Positions 1 through 6,983 of a stretch of 56,787 bases of DNA are shown here, one piece after another. The notes under the pieces were generated by a model. It searched no databases, had not been told where the DNA came from, and saw only the letters and a program-made list of their open reading frames with translations. The position numbers and the translations under genes are program-made. Every line of letters begins with the position of its first letter. The first letter of the stretch is position 1. The DNA is from Anaeromyxobacter soli (GTDB taxonomy: Bacteria > Myxococcota > Myxococcia > Myxococcales > Anaeromyxobacteraceae): NCBI RefSeq assembly GCF_022808855.1, contig NZ_JAKZLF010000033.1, positions 1 to 56,787 on the forward strand, read 5' to 3'.

Positions 1-28
1 TCTCGACGAACTCCAGCTTCTGGCTCAT
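1..28 (-). CDS. IS481-family transposase, N-terminal fragment (runs off left edge)
   Basis: The minus strand reads ATG at position 28 and encodes MSQKLEFVE before the window ends. From memory this matches the start of IS481-family transposases, which begin with a short MSQKxxFV-type segment ahead of the helix-turn-helix. A GGAAAG stretch lies a few bases before the ATG and could serve as ribosome binding site. Only nine codons are visible, so the family call rests on this start plus the repeated terminal sequence beside it. Whether the element is intact cannot be judged here. Confidence 0.55.
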
Positions 29-75
29 GGCTCGCTGAACTTTCCAGGGCACGCCACAGTCGAGCAGCCACGACT

Positions 76-113
76 GTCAGCGATGTCCTGACTCAAAAAG
101 CGTCAGCGATGTC
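76..113. repeat. Two 12-bp direct repeats at the IS end
   Basis: GTCAGCGATGTC is found at 76-87 and again at 102-113. Both copies lie between the transposase start and the presumed element boundary, as expected for terminal and subterminal transposase binding sites. Confidence 0.7.
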
Positions 114-120
114 TTGGTAC

Positions 121-368
121 CGCACCCGAGGAGCAGTCATGAGAACGGCGGCAAAGCAGGCATCGTGCCGCCGCCGGGACATGTTGTTGCGAGCCATTCG
201 GAGGAGCGGTCGGCAGGAGAGACCGCGCCGCGGGCGGTCGGTCCGCGGAGCGGTACTCTCGGTCGGGTGCACGCTCCAGGCGCCTCCCAGCCCTTCGGGC
301 GTCGCGGTCGTGGGCGTGCGCCGGGCGGGAGGGAGGCGTATGGGGGCGCGTGAAAGGAGGAGACGCTC
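121..368. other. Intergenic stretch without a supported gene
   Basis: Between the IS end and the first chromosomal gene I see only shadow reading frames. No conserved protein, RNA gene or clear promoter could be recognised. The only firm signal is the AAAGGAGG ribosome binding site at its right end (354-361). Confidence 0.5.
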
Positions 369-734
369 ATGAAGCTCGCCCTGTGGACGACGACGATCGC
401 GGCGCTCTTCATCGCGGCGGCGCCGAGCCTGGCGGCCGACACCACGATGGCAGGAGAGGGGAAGGGCAAGTACCTCGTGACGGTGAAGCACACGCCGGAG
501 GAGTGCCTCGCGCGGATGGACGAGGTCGCGAAGGACAAGAAGCTGCTCGGCAAGGCGGAGTGGGGCTGCATGTCGGGCGACCACACGATGTACCTCACCA
601 CCGAGGCGAAGAGCCCCGAGGACGCGATCAACAAGGTGCCGGAGGCCGAGCGGAAGGACGCGAAGGCGGTGAAGCTGACGAAGCTCAGCGAGGCGCAGAT
701 TCGCAAGCTTCACGAGGAGCACGGCGGGAAGTAG
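369..734 (+). CDS. Small secreted protein of unknown function
   Basis: A 121-residue protein with a clear Sec signal peptide (MKLALWTTTIAALFIAAAPS, cleavage probably after AxA near residue 22). The mature part is about 100 residues, rich in charged residues, with two cysteines (near residues 36 and 56). It contains a KYLVTVKHTPEECLARMDE segment that looks like a small ferredoxin-like alpha/beta fold. The start is well supported by AAAGGAGG eight bases upstream. I do not recognise a named family. The gene stands alone, and a strong stem-loop follows its stop. It probably acts in the periplasm or outside the cell. Confidence 0.75.
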   Translation: MKLALWTTTIAALFIAAAPSLAADTTMAGEGKGKYLVTVKHTPEECLARMDEVAKDKKLLGKAEWGCMSGDHTMYLTTEAKSPEDAINKVPEAERKDAKAVKLTKLSEAQIRKLHEEHGGK

Positions 735-740
735 CGGCTC

Positions 741-772
741 GCGAGCGCGGTCGACCTCCCGGCCGCGCTCGC
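741..772. terminator. Stem-loop between convergent genes
   Basis: GCGAGCGCGG (741-750) and CCGCGCTCGC (763-772) form a perfect 10-bp stem with a 12-nt loop. It lies seven bases after the stop at 734 and between two convergent genes, so it may end transcription in both directions. There is no T-tract, which is common in very GC-rich genomes. Confidence 0.6.
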
Positions 773-861
773 GCCACTCGGCGCCCGATCGTCCTCAGCC
801 GGGCCGTCGTCGGGCGGTCGCTCTGGGGTCGCGGGGGCGCGTCGGCCGGTGAACGTGCCTC

Positions 862-1302
862 TTACTTCAGCAAATCCTTCACGACGTGCGCGCCGAGCGT
901 ACGCAGCCCCTCGTCGAGCAGCGCCTTGCCGCGCGGCGTGGCGAGCGTCCCGCGCATCGCCTCGGCGGCGAGGCCGATCTCGAGGTCGAGCCGCACGAGC
1001 ACCGCCGAGACGGCCGGCGTCGCCGGGGCAGGCTTGGCGCGCGCGCGGCGCGCGAGCACGCCCGCGGAGAGCTTGTCCATGAGCTGGTCCTCGTTCGTCC
1101 GCGGGCCCTGGAGCGCGCGGAGCGCCTCCGAGAACCCGCGGTACACGTCGTCCAGCGCCGCCGGCACGGCGAGCGCCTGCGCGAGGCGGTCCTGTGCCTC
1201 CTCTTCGTCCACGCTGCGCGCCGCCGCATAGGTCGGCGCGAGCAGCAGGACGAGATCCTTCTGCGTGAGGACGTGCGGCAGGCGGCGCGAGAAGAGCGGC
1301 AT
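862..1302 (-). CDS. Hypothetical helical cytoplasmic protein
   Basis: A 146-residue protein without signal peptide or membrane segments. It is predicted to be mostly helical, with alanine-, leucine- and arginine-rich segments and a proline/alanine linker near residue 92. The C-terminus ends LGAHVVKDLLK. I do not recognise a family. The ATG at 1302 has no Shine-Dalgarno sequence, but TAGGAC lies six bases upstream, similar to the -10 boxes seen before several other genes here, so the mRNA may be leaderless. Its function is unknown. Confidence 0.6.
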   Translation of the reverse strand: MPLFSRRLPHVLTQKDLVLLLAPTYAAARSVDEEEAQDRLAQALAVPAALDDVYRGFSEALRALQGPRTNEDQLMDKLSAGVLARRARAKPAPATPAVSAVLVRLDLEIGLAAEAMRGTLATPRGKALLDEGLRTLGAHVVKDLLK

Positions 1303-1336
1303 GCGACGGTCCTATCACGCCGCGCGCGTGCGGCCC

Positions 1337-1855
1337 CTACTCCTTGCGGATCCGGACGTGGCAGTCCGCGTCGCGCAGCGCGGCCGACACGGCCCCGACG
1401 ACGCGCTGCGCCAGGCTCTCCCCGTCGATCATGGCTTCCACGGAGTGGCGCTCCCCCTGGAGCGCAGCCCCCTGCGCGACGAGCAGCTTGCCGCCGACGG
1501 TGGTCGCGTTCCCCTCGACGCGCGCGCCCTTCTCGAGGCGGACGTTCCCGCCCACGGCGGTGACGTCGCCCGTGACCGCAGCGTCGCTCTCGATGACGAC
1601 GTCTCCACCGAGCGCGACGGCCTCGTCGACGGTCGCGCCCCTCTTGACGCGTACGCTCCCGCTCAGCGCGACGACGTGCCGGGGGTGCTCGCCGGCGGAG
1701 ACCACGACGTCGCCGCTCCGGACGATCTCGTCCTTGCCGGTGATCTCCACGTCGCAGCTGCGCTTCGTGTCGGCGGCGATCGCGGCTGCGGGCGCGACGG
1801 CGAGCACGAGGGGCATGGTGACAGCGAGGGACGCCACGATCGGAAATACGCGCAT
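1337..1855 (-). CDS. Secreted bactofilin-like beta-repeat protein
   Basis: A 172-residue protein with a signal peptide (hydrophobic segment at about 5-27, cleavage after AIA). After it comes a run of short beta-repeats: GDVVVS, GSVRVKRGA, GDVVIESDA, GDVTAVGG, GNVRLEKGA and GNATTVGGKLLV. This periodicity (about 16-18 residues, G-x-V-x-[VL]) is that of polymer-forming beta-helical proteins such as bactofilins. Here it sits on an exported protein, unlike cytoplasmic bactofilins. Two cysteines (in KRSCDVEI and DADCHVRI) flank the repeat region and could form a disulphide. The start is supported by CGGAGG upstream of the ATG. The specific role is unknown; it is probably a periplasmic or surface beta-solenoid. 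Confidence 0.65.
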   Translation of the reverse strand: MRVFPIVASLAVTMPLVLAVAPAAAIAADTKRSCDVEITGKDEIVRSGDVVVSAGEHPRHVVALSGSVRVKRGATVDEAVALGGDVVIESDAAVTGDVTAVGGNVRLEKGARVEGNATTVGGKLLVAQGAALQGERHSVEAMIDGESLAQRVVGAVSAALRDADCHVRIRKE

Positions 1856-1983
1856 GGGGACCTCCGGGGCGAGAAATCGTACGCGGGTCCGACAGCGATA
1901 TTTCGCCCGCGACGTTCACACCCAGACGAGGGTCGATCCCGGCTCGAGGAGCGTGCTCGCGCGCCTGGACGTTCCACCGCCCT

Positions 1984-3246
1984 TCAGCCGAGCCGCCTCG
2001 CCACTGCCTTCAGGCCGGTCCCGAACCGCGCCATCGCCTCCCGGTTCCGCGCGAGCTCGCCGTAGGGGAGCCAGCGAACGTCGAGCTCGCCGATCCGTCG
2101 GAACGCCGGGCGGGAGAGCTGCCGCCGCACGTCGTCCTCGCGATCGTCCGGCGCGACCAGGAAGATCCCGCGGAGGCCTCCCGCCTGCGTCTCGGCGAGA
2201 TCGAGCATGCGCATCACGCCCGTCTGGATCGTCGTGGTGTGCTCCACCTCGAAGGCAGCCTCGACGCGGCCGGATCCTGGCTCCAGCCAGAGGACGTCGA
2301 TGAGCGGGATGAACCCCGATCCGGCGCCGCCCGCGAGTGACGGCGGCAGCTCCGCGAGGCATCCATCGCACAGGCGGCCATCCCCCCAGGGCCGGTTTCG
2401 ATCGTTCGACGCGATCCACACCCCATAGCCGAGCGCGCGCCCCAGGTCGCGCAGCCAGGCCTGGATCTCGGTGTGAGTCCGGTCGCCTGCCGACGCGGCC
2501 TCCCGCGTCTTCCGCTCCTTCGCGCTCTCCTCGCGCACCTTCGCGAGATCCGCCTGCCAGGCGGTGAGCGCGGCTGCGTCGTCGGCGCGCGGCGGCGCGC
2601 GGTAGCGGCCCGAGCCGACGTCGAACAGGAGGCCTGCCACGGCGCCGAGGTCGTTCGAGAGGAGGTCCCGGTGCTCGGCCACGAGCCGGAGCGCGCCCTC
2701 GCGGAGCGCGAGGTAGTCGTCCCACCGCCCGAGCTTCACCTTCGCGCCCGCGAGCGCGTTGTAGCCGTTCACGATGGCGGTGTTGAAGGGCAGCGCGAGC
2801 GTGGGGTGCAGGAAGTAGAGGAGGTTCGCCGCGGCGGGGCCCAGCCCCTTGATCCGGCGAGCGGCGAGCCGGCGGACCTCGGCGAGCAGCGCCTCCTCGC
2901 CGCCGCAGCACAGGCAGGCACCGAGGAACCGGCCGAAAGCGAGCTGGTTCTCGCGGTCCTCGTAGATGTCGGGAATGCGGAGCTTGGGCTTCCAAAGGAA
3001 CGCGTGGTCGGCGCCCTTGAAGATCTGGCGCTGCTCGGCGATCGCGCCGACGGCGGTCTCGAGGGACGAGCCCTTGTAGACGTTGCCGAACGCGCCCGCC
3101 TCGATCTCCGCGACGACCTTCTCGATGCCGCGGCGAATGGAGCGGAAGTTCTTGAGCCGCTCGTCCCACGTGAACCAGGTGCGGTAGGTGCCGCCGGGAT
3201 CGTCGCGCCAGCGTGCGACGAGGTCGCGGAGCGGGGAGGTGGTCAT
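1984..3246 (-). CDS. HhH-like region plus PD-(D/E)XK-type nuclease core
   Basis: A 420-residue protein. Around residues 130-165 the segment KGLGPAAANLLYFLHP followed by LPFNTAIVNGYN resembles the helix-hairpin-helix and following helix of HhH-GPD DNA glycosylases, but the catalytic Lys and Asp positions are Ala and Asn. The C-terminal part (about 255-360) has a restriction-endonuclease-like core: D317 in LIDVLW and E333/E335 in FEVEHTT, a D-(x)n-ExE arrangement seen in PD-(D/E)XK relatives annotated as restriction-like nucleases. The Cys residues at 111/113/114 and 293/296 are unexplained. The AlkZ-like glycosylase gene lies 74 bp upstream on the same strand, which suggests a joint role in DNA repair or defence. 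No methyltransferase is nearby. The ATG lacks a Shine-Dalgarno sequence but has TAGACT six bases upstream. The nuclease call is moderately sure; the HhH part is an inference by eye. Confidence 0.6.
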   Translation of the reverse strand: MTTSPLRDLVARWRDDPGGTYRTWFTWDERLKNFRSIRRGIEKVVAEIEAGAFGNVYKGSSLETAVGAIAEQRQIFKGADHAFLWKPKLRIPDIYEDRENQLAFGRFLGACLCCGGEEALLAEVRRLAARRIKGLGPAAANLLYFLHPTLALPFNTAIVNGYNALAGAKVKLGRWDDYLALREGALRLVAEHRDLLSNDLGAVAGLLFDVGSGRYRAPPRADDAAALTAWQADLAKVREESAKERKTREAASAGDRTHTEIQAWLRDLGRALGYGVWIASNDRNRPWGDGRLCDGCLAELPPSLAGGAGSGFIPLIDVLWLEPGSGRVEAAFEVEHTTTIQTGVMRMLDLAETQAGGLRGIFLVAPDDREDDVRRQLSRPAFRRIGELDVRWLPYGELARNREAMARFGTGLKAVARRLG

Positions 3247-3252
3247 TCCGGG

Positions 3253-3258
3253 AGTCTA
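3253..3258 (-). promoter_or_regulatory. -10 hexamer TAGACT, leaderless start
   Basis: TAGACT on the minus strand is six bases before the ATG at 3246, so transcription would start at or next to the start codon. No Shine-Dalgarno sequence is present and no good -35 is visible. Confidence 0.45.
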
Positions 3259-3320
3259 CTTCTCACGCGCGCCATTGCGATGACGGTCGCCGGAGCGCGC
3301 GCCGGCGGTCGAGGTCGCGG

Positions 3321-4421
3321 TCACCCCCGCCGCCCCCGCGCGCGAGCCGCCTCCTCGTCGTTCACCACGAACCCGACGAGCCGCTCGCCCTCTTCCTCGA
3401 GCGCGTCCCGCGTGCGTCTCGGCAGCGGCGCGAACGGCTCGAGCTCGAGCTTCGTGCGCTTGCCGGTGCCCGCGATCCGCCACCTGCCGGCGGCGAACCC
3501 GTCCACCAGGAAGGTCGGAGGCACGACCAGGTTCTTCGTGGTGAGCGCCTTCCGGTGCGCCTCGGCCACGACGCGGCGACGGTCGGCGTGGGCGAGCAGC
3601 AGGTTGTCCCACTCCGGCAGGAACCGCACGGGCGCGGGCGTGTCCTCCGGCGGACGGGGAGCGCGGGGGAGATCGAGGAGCTCCCGCCCGTCCTCGTCGC
3701 GGAAGCTCCGCAGCTTCGGCCGGATCGCCGCGAGCGCGCCGTCGAGCCTCCCGAGGCCCGACCACGCCTGCAGGTCCGCCGCGGTCGCGGGGCCGAACGC
3801 GGCGAGGTAGCGGACGGCGAGCGCCTCCGGGGAGCGCTCGTCCGGGATCGCCTCACCGAGCCACGCCTCCGCCACCGCGAAGCGCCCCGAGCCATGGAAC
3901 GCCCACGCGTCCTCGCTCGGGACCTGCACGAGCGGGAGCTGGGTGCGCACGGCGTAGGCCAGCGCGCGAAGGTCCACCCCCGGGAACCGCGCGCCGAGCA
4001 GCGGCCGGAGCTCGTCGAAGGTCCGCGGCTCCTCCTCGAAAAGCGCGCGGGCCGCGGCGATCACCCGCGCGAGGTCCACGTTCACGAGGCGGTCCGCGAC
4101 GATCCTGGACGCGGCGTCCAGGGCGGGCTGGAGGGGACCGCGGAAGGCGAGGAAGTCCGCGGCGGTGACGAGGTGGAGCGTCGCGCGCATGAGCGGCCCG
4201 CGGACCACCGCCCGCGACGCGACGAGCCGCCTCAGCTCCTCGCGGCGGAACCCCTCGACCCGCGACCAGAGGCCGATGAACGGCGGTCGCGCGAGCTGCG
4301 CCTGCAGGCCGGCGAGCCGCTCGATGGCGCGGAGCACGGGGACGCGCTGGCGGGCGAGGAGCAGCTGGCGCGCGAGGGTGGCGCGGTTCAGGGCGCGGAG
4401 CGAGAGCGGGCGGCCGGGCAC
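3321..4421 (-). CDS. AlkZ/YcaQ-like winged-helix DNA glycosylase (HTH_42, DUF1006)
   Basis: A 366-residue member of the HTH_42 family. Proteins such as Streptomyces AlkZ and E. coli YcaQ in this family unhook interstrand crosslinks and bulky alkylated bases. The N-terminal GLQAQLARPP segment gives Q40-A41-Q42, the Q-x-Q catalytic signature of the AlkZ branch (YcaQ has Q-x-D). Later family marks are RATLHLVTAADF (near 120), the winged-helix LRYLAAFGPATAADLQAWSGL-type region near 225 (AVRYLAAFGPATAADLQAWS), RFLPEWDNLLLAHADR (near 285) and FLVDGFAAGRWRI (near 325). Length is usual for the family. The start is GTG with TATCTT six bases upstream and no Shine-Dalgarno sequence. The gene lies just upstream of the nuclease-like gene ending at 1984, and the two probably form a unit. 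Confidence 0.8.
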   Translation of the reverse strand: MPGRPLSLRALNRATLARQLLLARQRVPVLRAIERLAGLQAQLARPPFIGLWSRVEGFRREELRRLVASRAVVRGPLMRATLHLVTAADFLAFRGPLQPALDAASRIVADRLVNVDLARVIAAARALFEEEPRTFDELRPLLGARFPGVDLRALAYAVRTQLPLVQVPSEDAWAFHGSGRFAVAEAWLGEAIPDERSPEALAVRYLAAFGPATAADLQAWSGLGRLDGALAAIRPKLRSFRDEDGRELLDLPRAPRPPEDTPAPVRFLPEWDNLLLAHADRRRVVAEAHRKALTTKNLVVPPTFLVDGFAAGRWRIAGTGKRTKLELEPFAPLPRRTRDALEEEGERLVGFVVNDEEAARARGRRG

Positions 4422-4427
4422 GCGAGG

Positions 4428-4433
4428 AAGATA
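4428..4433 (-). promoter_or_regulatory. -10 hexamer TATCTT, leaderless start
   Basis: TATCTT on the minus strand ends six bases before the GTG start at 4421. No Shine-Dalgarno sequence is present, and no convincing -35 box is seen. Confidence 0.45.
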
Positions 4434-4478
4434 GCGGCGCGCCCGCGCCGCCGCCGCACCTTCACCGAACGTCGCGCG

Positions 4479-4745
4479 CTACTTCTTCGCCTTGCCCGCC
4501 GGCTTCGCCTCCACGCTGGTCGCCGTCATCCGGTACTCGACCGTCACCTTCTCGCCCTTCTTCACCTCGCCCGTGATCTTCGTGTCGGGCGTGCGGGCGA
4601 TCTCCCACTTCTCCTTGCCCTTCTGGACGGTGACGCTGTCCTCGGTGACCTCGAGGACCGGACCGGTCACCTGGTAGGTCTTCGTCGCGGCGAGGGCGGG
4701 GGTGGCGAGCGAGCCGAGGAGGAGGGCGAGGGCGATCCGCTTCAT
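4479..4745 (-). CDS. Small exported protein, OB-like beta domain
   Basis: An 88-residue protein with a signal peptide (MKRIALALLLGSLATPALAA, cleavage after ALA) and a mature domain of about 68 residues. The mature part reads as alternating beta strands (YQVTGPVLEVTEDSVTVQ, KWEIARTPDTKITGEV, KVTVEYRMTATSVEAKP), similar to small DUF5666-like OB/SH3-type domains. It ends in a lysine-rich GKAKK. The ATG at 4745 follows GGAG, and an in-frame TTG two codons earlier is less likely. The gene stands between the DNA glycosylase gene and a GST. Its function is unknown; it is probably periplasmic. Confidence 0.65.
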   Translation of the reverse strand: MKRIALALLLGSLATPALAATKTYQVTGPVLEVTEDSVTVQKGKEKWEIARTPDTKITGEVKKGEKVTVEYRMTATSVEAKPAGKAKK

Positions 4746-4856
4746 GGTCAACTCCGGGTTCGGGTGGCCTTCGAGGTGGTGAGTTGGCCGCGAACGTCAC
4801 TGCGCGGAAAGAGTTCGAATGGGGTCCCTCGCGCGGGTCCGCCCGCCCGGTCCGCC

Positions 4857-5756
4857 TCACGCCTCCCGCCGTGGCTTCCGACCCTTGCCGCGGACGGTCG
4901 CAGCGGCGCGAGACTTCCCGGCGGGCGCGCGGCGCACGATCTTCGAGCGGGCTGCGGCCTTCATCGGGCCCGCCTTCCGGGCGCGCGCGCGGCCGGTCCG
5001 GGCCGCGGTTCCGAGATCGAGCTCCGGGTAGTGCCGGAAGATGCCCCACTCGTTGAAAGGGAGGCGGCGGTCGGACGCGAGGTACGCCGCGATGCGCGGT
5101 CGCGCGGCGACGGCGTCATGCAGGGCGGCGAGCCGGGGGAAGCTCCGCTCGTGCTGGCGCATCGCGTTCGGGAACGCGTAGCGGAGCCCGGCGATGATCT
5201 GGAACGTCGAGAGATCGGCGTAGCTGCAGTCGCTCCCGACGAGCCACCTCCCGCCGCCGGCGGGGTTCGAGTCGAGCGCGCGATCGAGGTACCGCAGGAA
5301 GAGCGGGATGCGCTCGCGCACGAACGCCTCCGCGTTGCGCTTCGCCTCGCGCCGCTGGGCCTCGTAGTAGAGGGAGGTCGCGACGGGGTGATGCGTGGAA
5401 TGGGTCTCGGCGACGAGATCGGCGATCGTGAGCTGGATCTGGTGCGCGCGCAGCCGGCTCGCCTCGTCCTCCGGGACGACGCCGATGCGCGGCGCGAGGT
5501 ACTGCAGGATCGCGGCGGTCTGCGCGACGAGGACCTCGCCGTGCCGGAGCGCCGGGGGCCCGAGCGGTGTGAGCCACGGCCCGGGCTCCTCGAGCAGCCG
5601 CTCGATCGCGGCGGCGCCGCCGCCCTCCGAGTCGGGCATGCGCCCCACGTCGTCGTACGGGACGCCCGCGTCCTCGAACGCGAGCCGGACGAACTCGCCG
5701 CGGCCCTGGAGGCCCGGCCAGTAGAGGAGTTCCCATCGCGGTTCGGAAGGAGCCAT
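4857..5756 (-). CDS. Glutathione S-transferase family protein with basic C-terminal tail
   Basis: A 299-residue protein. The N-terminal thioredoxin-like domain (about 7-95) starts WELLYWPGLQGRGEFVRL, as in sigma/alpha-type GSTs, with the catalytic tyrosine probably in LLYWPG. The glutathione gamma-Glu site is expected at LVAQTAAILQYLA. The all-helical C-terminal domain covers about 100-245 (CSYADLSTFQIIAGLRY includes the conserved N-capping Asp). The last 50 residues are an unusual tail rich in Arg, Lys and Ala that ordinary GSTs lack. It could bind nucleic acid or membrane, or be disordered. The start lacks a clear Shine-Dalgarno sequence. The substrate is unknown. Confidence 0.8.
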   Translation of the reverse strand: MAPSEPRWELLYWPGLQGRGEFVRLAFEDAGVPYDDVGRMPDSEGGGAAAIERLLEEPGPWLTPLGPPALRHGEVLVAQTAAILQYLAPRIGVVPEDEASRLRAHQIQLTIADLVAETHSTHHPVATSLYYEAQRREAKRNAEAFVRERIPLFLRYLDRALDSNPAGGGRWLVGSDCSYADLSTFQIIAGLRYAFPNAMRQHERSFPRLAALHDAVAARPRIAAYLASDRRLPFNEWGIFRHYPELDLGTAARTGRARARKAGPMKAAARSKIVRRAPAGKSRAAATVRGKGRKPRREA

Positions 5757-5805
5757 GGCCCGGACGTTCCCTCGGGCGGCTCCGGGGCGCGAGCGCCCGG
5801 GCGGG

Positions 5806-6300
5806 TCACACCTCCTCGAAGATGCCGCTCTGCCGGTTCTTCCGGACGTGGTCGCCCGGGAAGACGCGGCCGTTCATCGCGACGTAGACGCCGGGCGGCA
5901 GCACCTGCGCGAACGAGATCGCGCTGCCGAGGTTGAAGAGCCCGTCCGAGGAGCCGAACGCGTAGGGGACCATCGCGCCGGTCAGGACGATCGTCTTGCC
6001 GAGCCCCGCGTCCAGGAGCGCGCGGGCGGTCTCGGCCATGGTGTCCGTCCCGTGCGTGATCACGAGGCGCTGCTCGGCGGCGCTCCGGCAGTTCTCGACG
6101 ATCGCGCGGCGATCCGCGTCGGTCATGTCGAGGCTGTCGATCATCATGAGCGTCCGCACGCGCGTCTCGACGCGGCAGCGCGCGAGCCGCAGCATCTCGT
6201 GGACGTGCGTGTCCTTGAAGTACAGGCGCCCGGTCAGCTCGTCGTACTCCTTGTCGAAGGTGCCGCCGGTCACGAACAGTCGGATGGGCTCGGTCGCCAT
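5806..6300 (-). CDS. Single-domain asparaginase-like protein
   Basis: A 164-residue protein equivalent only to the N-terminal domain of type I/II L-asparaginases, which are normally about 325-350 residues. It has the first catalytic motif TGGTF (T14), the second motif HGTDTM (T85-D86), and LTGAMVP followed by SSDGLFNL. A lysine in DHVRKN (K154) could match the catalytic Lys of E. coli AnsB (K162). The C-terminal domain, which completes the active site across subunits in the classical enzyme, is absent. The start at 6300 (MATEPIRL) is preferred over an in-frame upstream start because homology begins there. It may hydrolyse a small amide or act as a binding protein. Family sure, activity uncertain. 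Confidence 0.75.
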   Translation of the reverse strand: MATEPIRLFVTGGTFDKEYDELTGRLYFKDTHVHEMLRLARCRVETRVRTLMMIDSLDMTDADRRAIVENCRSAAEQRLVITHGTDTMAETARALLDAGLGKTIVLTGAMVPYAFGSSDGLFNLGSAISFAQVLPPGVYVAMNGRVFPGDHVRKNRQSGIFEEV

Positions 6301-6378
6301 GCCCGCAGGATATTGCGGAACGCGGACAGGCGCACGGGGGGCCGCCAGCCGCACGAGACGACCAGGCCAGCCGGGGCC

Positions 6379-6828
6379 TCAGGCGCGGCGGGACCGTCTC
6401 TCCCGCTCGGCGCCGGCGTCGAACCACGCGCGCGCCGACGGGCGCAGGAGCGCGACGCCGATCGTCCCGATCGGCAGGACCACCACGAGCGCGAACGCGA
6501 GCAGGGGGAGCGCGGCCGTGCGGGCCGAGAGCAGCGCGGCCACGAGCCCGATGAGCATCGCGAACACGCCCAGGCACGCCGCGATCGGCATGGTCCAGCC
6601 GACCGCAGTCATGCGGACGTCGGGGCGCTGGAGGAGCGCACCGCGGATGAACGCGACGATCCCGCCCGCGACGAGGAGGCACAGGACCGCGGTCGCGGCG
6701 GAGCGCAGCATCGCCTCACCCTGCCCGAGGAGCCGGACGCACCAGACGCCCAGCGCCAGGGCCTCGGCGCCGACGACGCCGGCCGAGGCGATCGCCAGGA
6801 CGACGCTCTGCGGGGGGCGGCGGAGCAC
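6379..6828 (-). CDS. Four-helix integral membrane protein, unknown function
   Basis: A 149-residue protein with four predicted membrane helices, at about 9-30, 42-63, 76-102 and 107-127, and a short arginine-rich cytoplasmic tail (AERERRSRRA). There are no recognised motifs. The GTG start has no Shine-Dalgarno sequence but TAGCGT lies six bases upstream, so the mRNA is probably leaderless. It lies divergent to another four-helix membrane protein gene at 6984, but the two are not clearly similar. Confidence 0.6.
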   Translation of the reverse strand: MLRRPPQSVVLAIASAGVVGAEALALGVWCVRLLGQGEAMLRSAATAVLCLLVAGGIVAFIRGALLQRPDVRMTAVGWTMPIAACLGVFAMLIGLVAALLSARTAALPLLAFALVVVLPIGTIGVALLRPSARAWFDAGAERERRSRRA

Positions 6829-6834
6829 GCGGTG

Positions 6835-6840
6835 ACGCTA
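6835..6840 (-). promoter_or_regulatory. -10 hexamer TAGCGT, leaderless start
   Basis: TAGCGT on the minus strand ends six bases before the GTG at 6828, which has no Shine-Dalgarno sequence. Confidence 0.4.
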
Positions 6841-6983
6841 GCACATCCCCATGCACCGGCCGTCTCCCCGATCGCCTGGGCCACGGGCGCCGGGCGACCT
6901 CCCGGGTCCCACGCGGCGCGTCGTGCTTACGATCTCCAGGCGAGCCGTTCGCGCTCCAGGAGCCGGCTCGGGGAGGAGGAGGG

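Larger units (their letters stand above)
1..120 (-). mobile_element. 5' end of an IS481-type insertion sequence
   Basis: The window opens inside an insertion sequence transcribed leftward. Upstream of the transposase start, the 12-bp sequence GTCAGCGATGTC occurs twice as direct copies (76-87 and 102-113, 26-bp period). Repeated GTCAGCGATGTC blocks of this kind are known from ends of IS481-type elements and probably serve as transposase binding sites. The outer boundary is not certain. I place it just after the second copy, near 115-120, where the repeat ends. Confidence 0.5.

Noticed and set aside
93-722. Long minus-strand frame opposite the first secreted protein
   Set aside because: No homology-like motifs; the plus-strand gene has a signal peptide and a strong ribosome binding site.
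1984-3246. Type II restriction-modification system
   Set aside because: No DNA methyltransferase is encoded nearby, and the neighbour is a repair-type glycosylase.
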